From: Pseudomonas haemolytica | GTDB taxonomy: Bacteria > Pseudomonadota > Gammaproteobacteria > Pseudomonadales > Pseudomonadaceae | NCBI RefSeq assembly: GCF_009659625.1 | Contig: NZ_VOIW01000003.1 | Coordinates: 372,001 to 436,000 of the forward strand | Direction of reading: 5' to 3' | Length of the DNA: 64,000 nucleotides | Program-made: the position numbers and the translations under genes | Shown: in pieces, positions 62,694 through 64,000 of the stretch | Layout of the letters: the number at the start of each line of letters is the position of its first letter | Numbering within the stretch: position 1 is the first letter of the stretch | Notes under the pieces: generated by a model | Database searches by the model: none | What the model was told of the DNA's origin: nothing | Seen by the model: the letters and a program-made list of their open reading frames with translations, nothing else

Positions 62694-63482
62694 ATGGACG
62701 TTGAAAAATTCAGCCATCGCGTGGCGCCATGGGTGCTGCCGATCTTGTTACTGGCGGTGTGGCAGTTGTCGGTGTCGGCGGGTTGGTTGTCGACGCGTAT
62801 TCTGCCGGCGCCGAGTGCGGTGATTGCAGCCGGGGTCAACTTGGTGGTCAGCGGCGAAATCTGGACGCACCTGGCCATCAGCGGCTGGCGTGCCGGCCTG
62901 GGTTTTGTGATCGGTGGCAGCATCGGTTTGGCCCTGGGCTTTATCACCGGCTTGTCGAAGTGGGGCGAGCGTCTGCTGGACAGCTCGGTGCAGATGATCC
63001 GCAACGTGCCGCATCTGGCGCTGATTCCGCTGGTGATCCTGTGGTTCGGCATTGACGAGACCGCAAAGATTTTTCTGGTGGCCTTGGGCACGTTGTTCCC
63101 GATTTACCTGAACACCTACCACGGCATCCGCAATGTCGACCCGGCGCTGGTGGAAATGTCGCGCAGCTACGGCTTGTCCGGGTTCAACCTGTTCTGGCAA
63201 GTGATCCTGCCGGGCGCGCTGCCGTCGATCCTGGTGGGCGTGAGGTTCGCCCTGGGCTTTATGTGGCTGACGCTGATCGTGGCGGAAACCATCTCGGCCA
63301 GCTCCGGCATCGGCTACCTGGCGATGAATGCCCGTGAGTTTCTGCAAACCGACGTGGTGGTATTGGCCATCGTCATGTACGCCATCCTCGGCAAACTGGC
63401 CGACCTGGCCGCCCGTGGGCTGGAGCGTGTGTGGCTGCGCTGGCACCCGGCCTATCAAGTGAATAAAGGAGGTGCGGCATGA
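62694..63482 (+). CDS. ssuC: Aliphatic sulfonate ABC permease SsuC
   Basis: 262 residues, six membrane spans of the BPD_transp_1 type. The EAA loop contains [20 protein letters not shown] and [20 protein letters not shown]. Starts 9 bases after ssuD and overlaps ssuB by 4 bases, so translation is coupled through the operon. Confidence 0.95.
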   Translation: MDVEKFSHRVAPWVLPILLLAVWQLSVSAGWLSTRILPAPSAVIAAGVNLVVSGEIWTHLAISGWRAGLGFVIGGSIGLALGFITGLSKWGERLLDSSVQMIRNVPHLALIPLVILWFGIDETAKIFLVALGTLFPIYLNTYHGIRNVDPALVEMSRSYGLSGFNLFWQVILPGALPSILVGVRFALGFMWLTLIVAETISASSGIGYLAMNAREFLQTDVVVLAIVMYAILGKLADLAARGLERVWLRWHPAYQVNKGGAA

Positions 63483-64000
63483 CCGCTCAACAACCTCCAC
63501 GCCTGTTGAAGGGCATCCCACTGGCGGTGCGCAAGTTGCGCAAGGCCTTTGGTGCGCGGGAAGTGCTCAAGGAAATCGACCTGCACATTCCGGCGGGGCA
63601 GTTCGTGGCTGTGGTCGGTCGCAGTGGTTGCGGTAAAAGTACCTTGCTGCGCCTGCTGGCCGGTCTGGACAAAGCCAGCGGCGGCGAGCTGCTGGCCGGC
63701 TCCGCGCCGCTGCACGAGGCAATTGAAGACACGCGATTGATGTTTCAGGAAGCGCGTTTGCTGCCCTGGAAAAAGATCATCGACAATGTTGGCCTCGGTC
63801 TCACGGGCAATTGGCGCCCTCGCGCGCTGGAAGCCCTGGAAGCGGTCGGCCTGGCTGAGCGCGCCAATGAATGGCCGGCGGCATTGTCCGGTGGCCAGAA
63901 GCAGCGCGTGGCGCTGGCCCGTGCGTTGATCCACCAGCCGCGCCTGTTGTTGCTCGACGAGCCGCTGGGGGCTCTGGATGCCCTGACCCGCATCGAGATG
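63479..64000 (+). CDS. ssuB: Aliphatic sulfonate ABC ATPase SsuB (3' end outside window)
   Basis: The first 174 residues are present. Walker [16 protein letters not shown]-loop [13 protein letters not shown], signature [15 protein letters not shown] and Walker [14 protein letters not shown] are all visible before the window ends, so the catalytic core is intact. The ATG overlaps the ssuC stop (ATGA). It energises the SsuAC transporter. Confidence 0.95.
   Translation, partial: MTAQQPPRLLKGIPLAVRKLRKAFGAREVLKEIDLHIPAGQFVAVVGRSGCGKSTLLRLLAGLDKASGGELLAGSAPLHEAIEDTRLMFQEARLLPWKKIIDNVGLGLTGNWRPRALEALEAVGLAERANEWPAALSGGQKQRVALARALIHQPRLLLLDEPLGALDALTRIEM

Overview
The window is a stretch of chromosome from a fluorescent Pseudomonas, most likely of the P. 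fluorescens group. The evidence is the GC-rich coding with strong third-position bias, many GTGGGAG-type Pseudomonas REP palindromes, and gene blocks whose order matches, as I recall it, the P. aeruginosa PAO1 PA5204-PA5243 region (hemB-ppk-ppx, trxA-rho, ubiD, glpT, the RbbA-type ABC cluster, ygfA-6S-zapA, pepP-ubiH-ubiI, gcvT-gcvH, argE-argA). No phage, CRISPR array, tRNA or rRNA was seen. Database identity was not tested.

Layout. 0-7.4 kb: 3' part of elbB, a fatty acid hydroxylase-type membrane protein, a DedA protein, then hemB-ppk facing ppx (heme and polyphosphate). A Pho-box promoter with the right geometry lies in front of hemB. 7.4-16.3 kb: an accessory block separating ppx from trxA. 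It holds a chaperone-usher fimbrial cluster with two DUF1120-type subunits, and a polar amino-acid ABC transporter with a sigma-54-type promoter, divergent from a FadR/GntR regulator. 16.3-22.8 kb: trxA, rho with a structured leader, an acyltransferase-SGNH protein, ubiD and an iron-sulfur flavoprotein reductase. 22.8-28.8 kb: a small outer-membrane-like protein, a solo TnpB insertion element, a ChaC-type gene, glpT with two GlpR-like operators, a quinone oxidoreductase and a FliL-like protein.

28.8-36.5 kb: an AT-rich orphan gene, an efflux-type ABC operon (HlyD, RbbA-like fusion, permease), an EVE protein, a 49-residue membrane protein, ygfA, 6S RNA, zapA and a coiled-coil partner. 36.6-45.8 kb: UPF0149, pepP, ubiH, ubiI-like, a ferric-iron ABC transporter lacking its ATPase, then gcvT-gcvH behind a leader that can fold like a switch. 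45.8-55.9 kb: a lone sugar aminotransferase, DUF2388, NfeD with an SPFH protein, a solitary GspE-type ATPase, an ACT-like protein divergent from an Lrp regulator, a CYTH-CHAD protein, argE and argA. argA is preceded by a possible leader peptide ending in two Arg codons. 55.9-64 kb: a sulfur-scavenging region with a TauA-like binding protein, an OprD-family porin, the 1-Cys peroxiredoxin LsfA, and ssuEADCB, with ssuB cut by the window end.

Most of the window is ordinary Pseudomonas core genome, and I see no clearly new protein system. The least explained signals are regulatory and structural: the gcvT leader, the argA leader peptide, the sigma-54 promoter with palindromes in the amino-acid transporter region, the phosphate-type promoter on hemB-ppk, the solo TnpB element and the orphan gene at 28848-29264.
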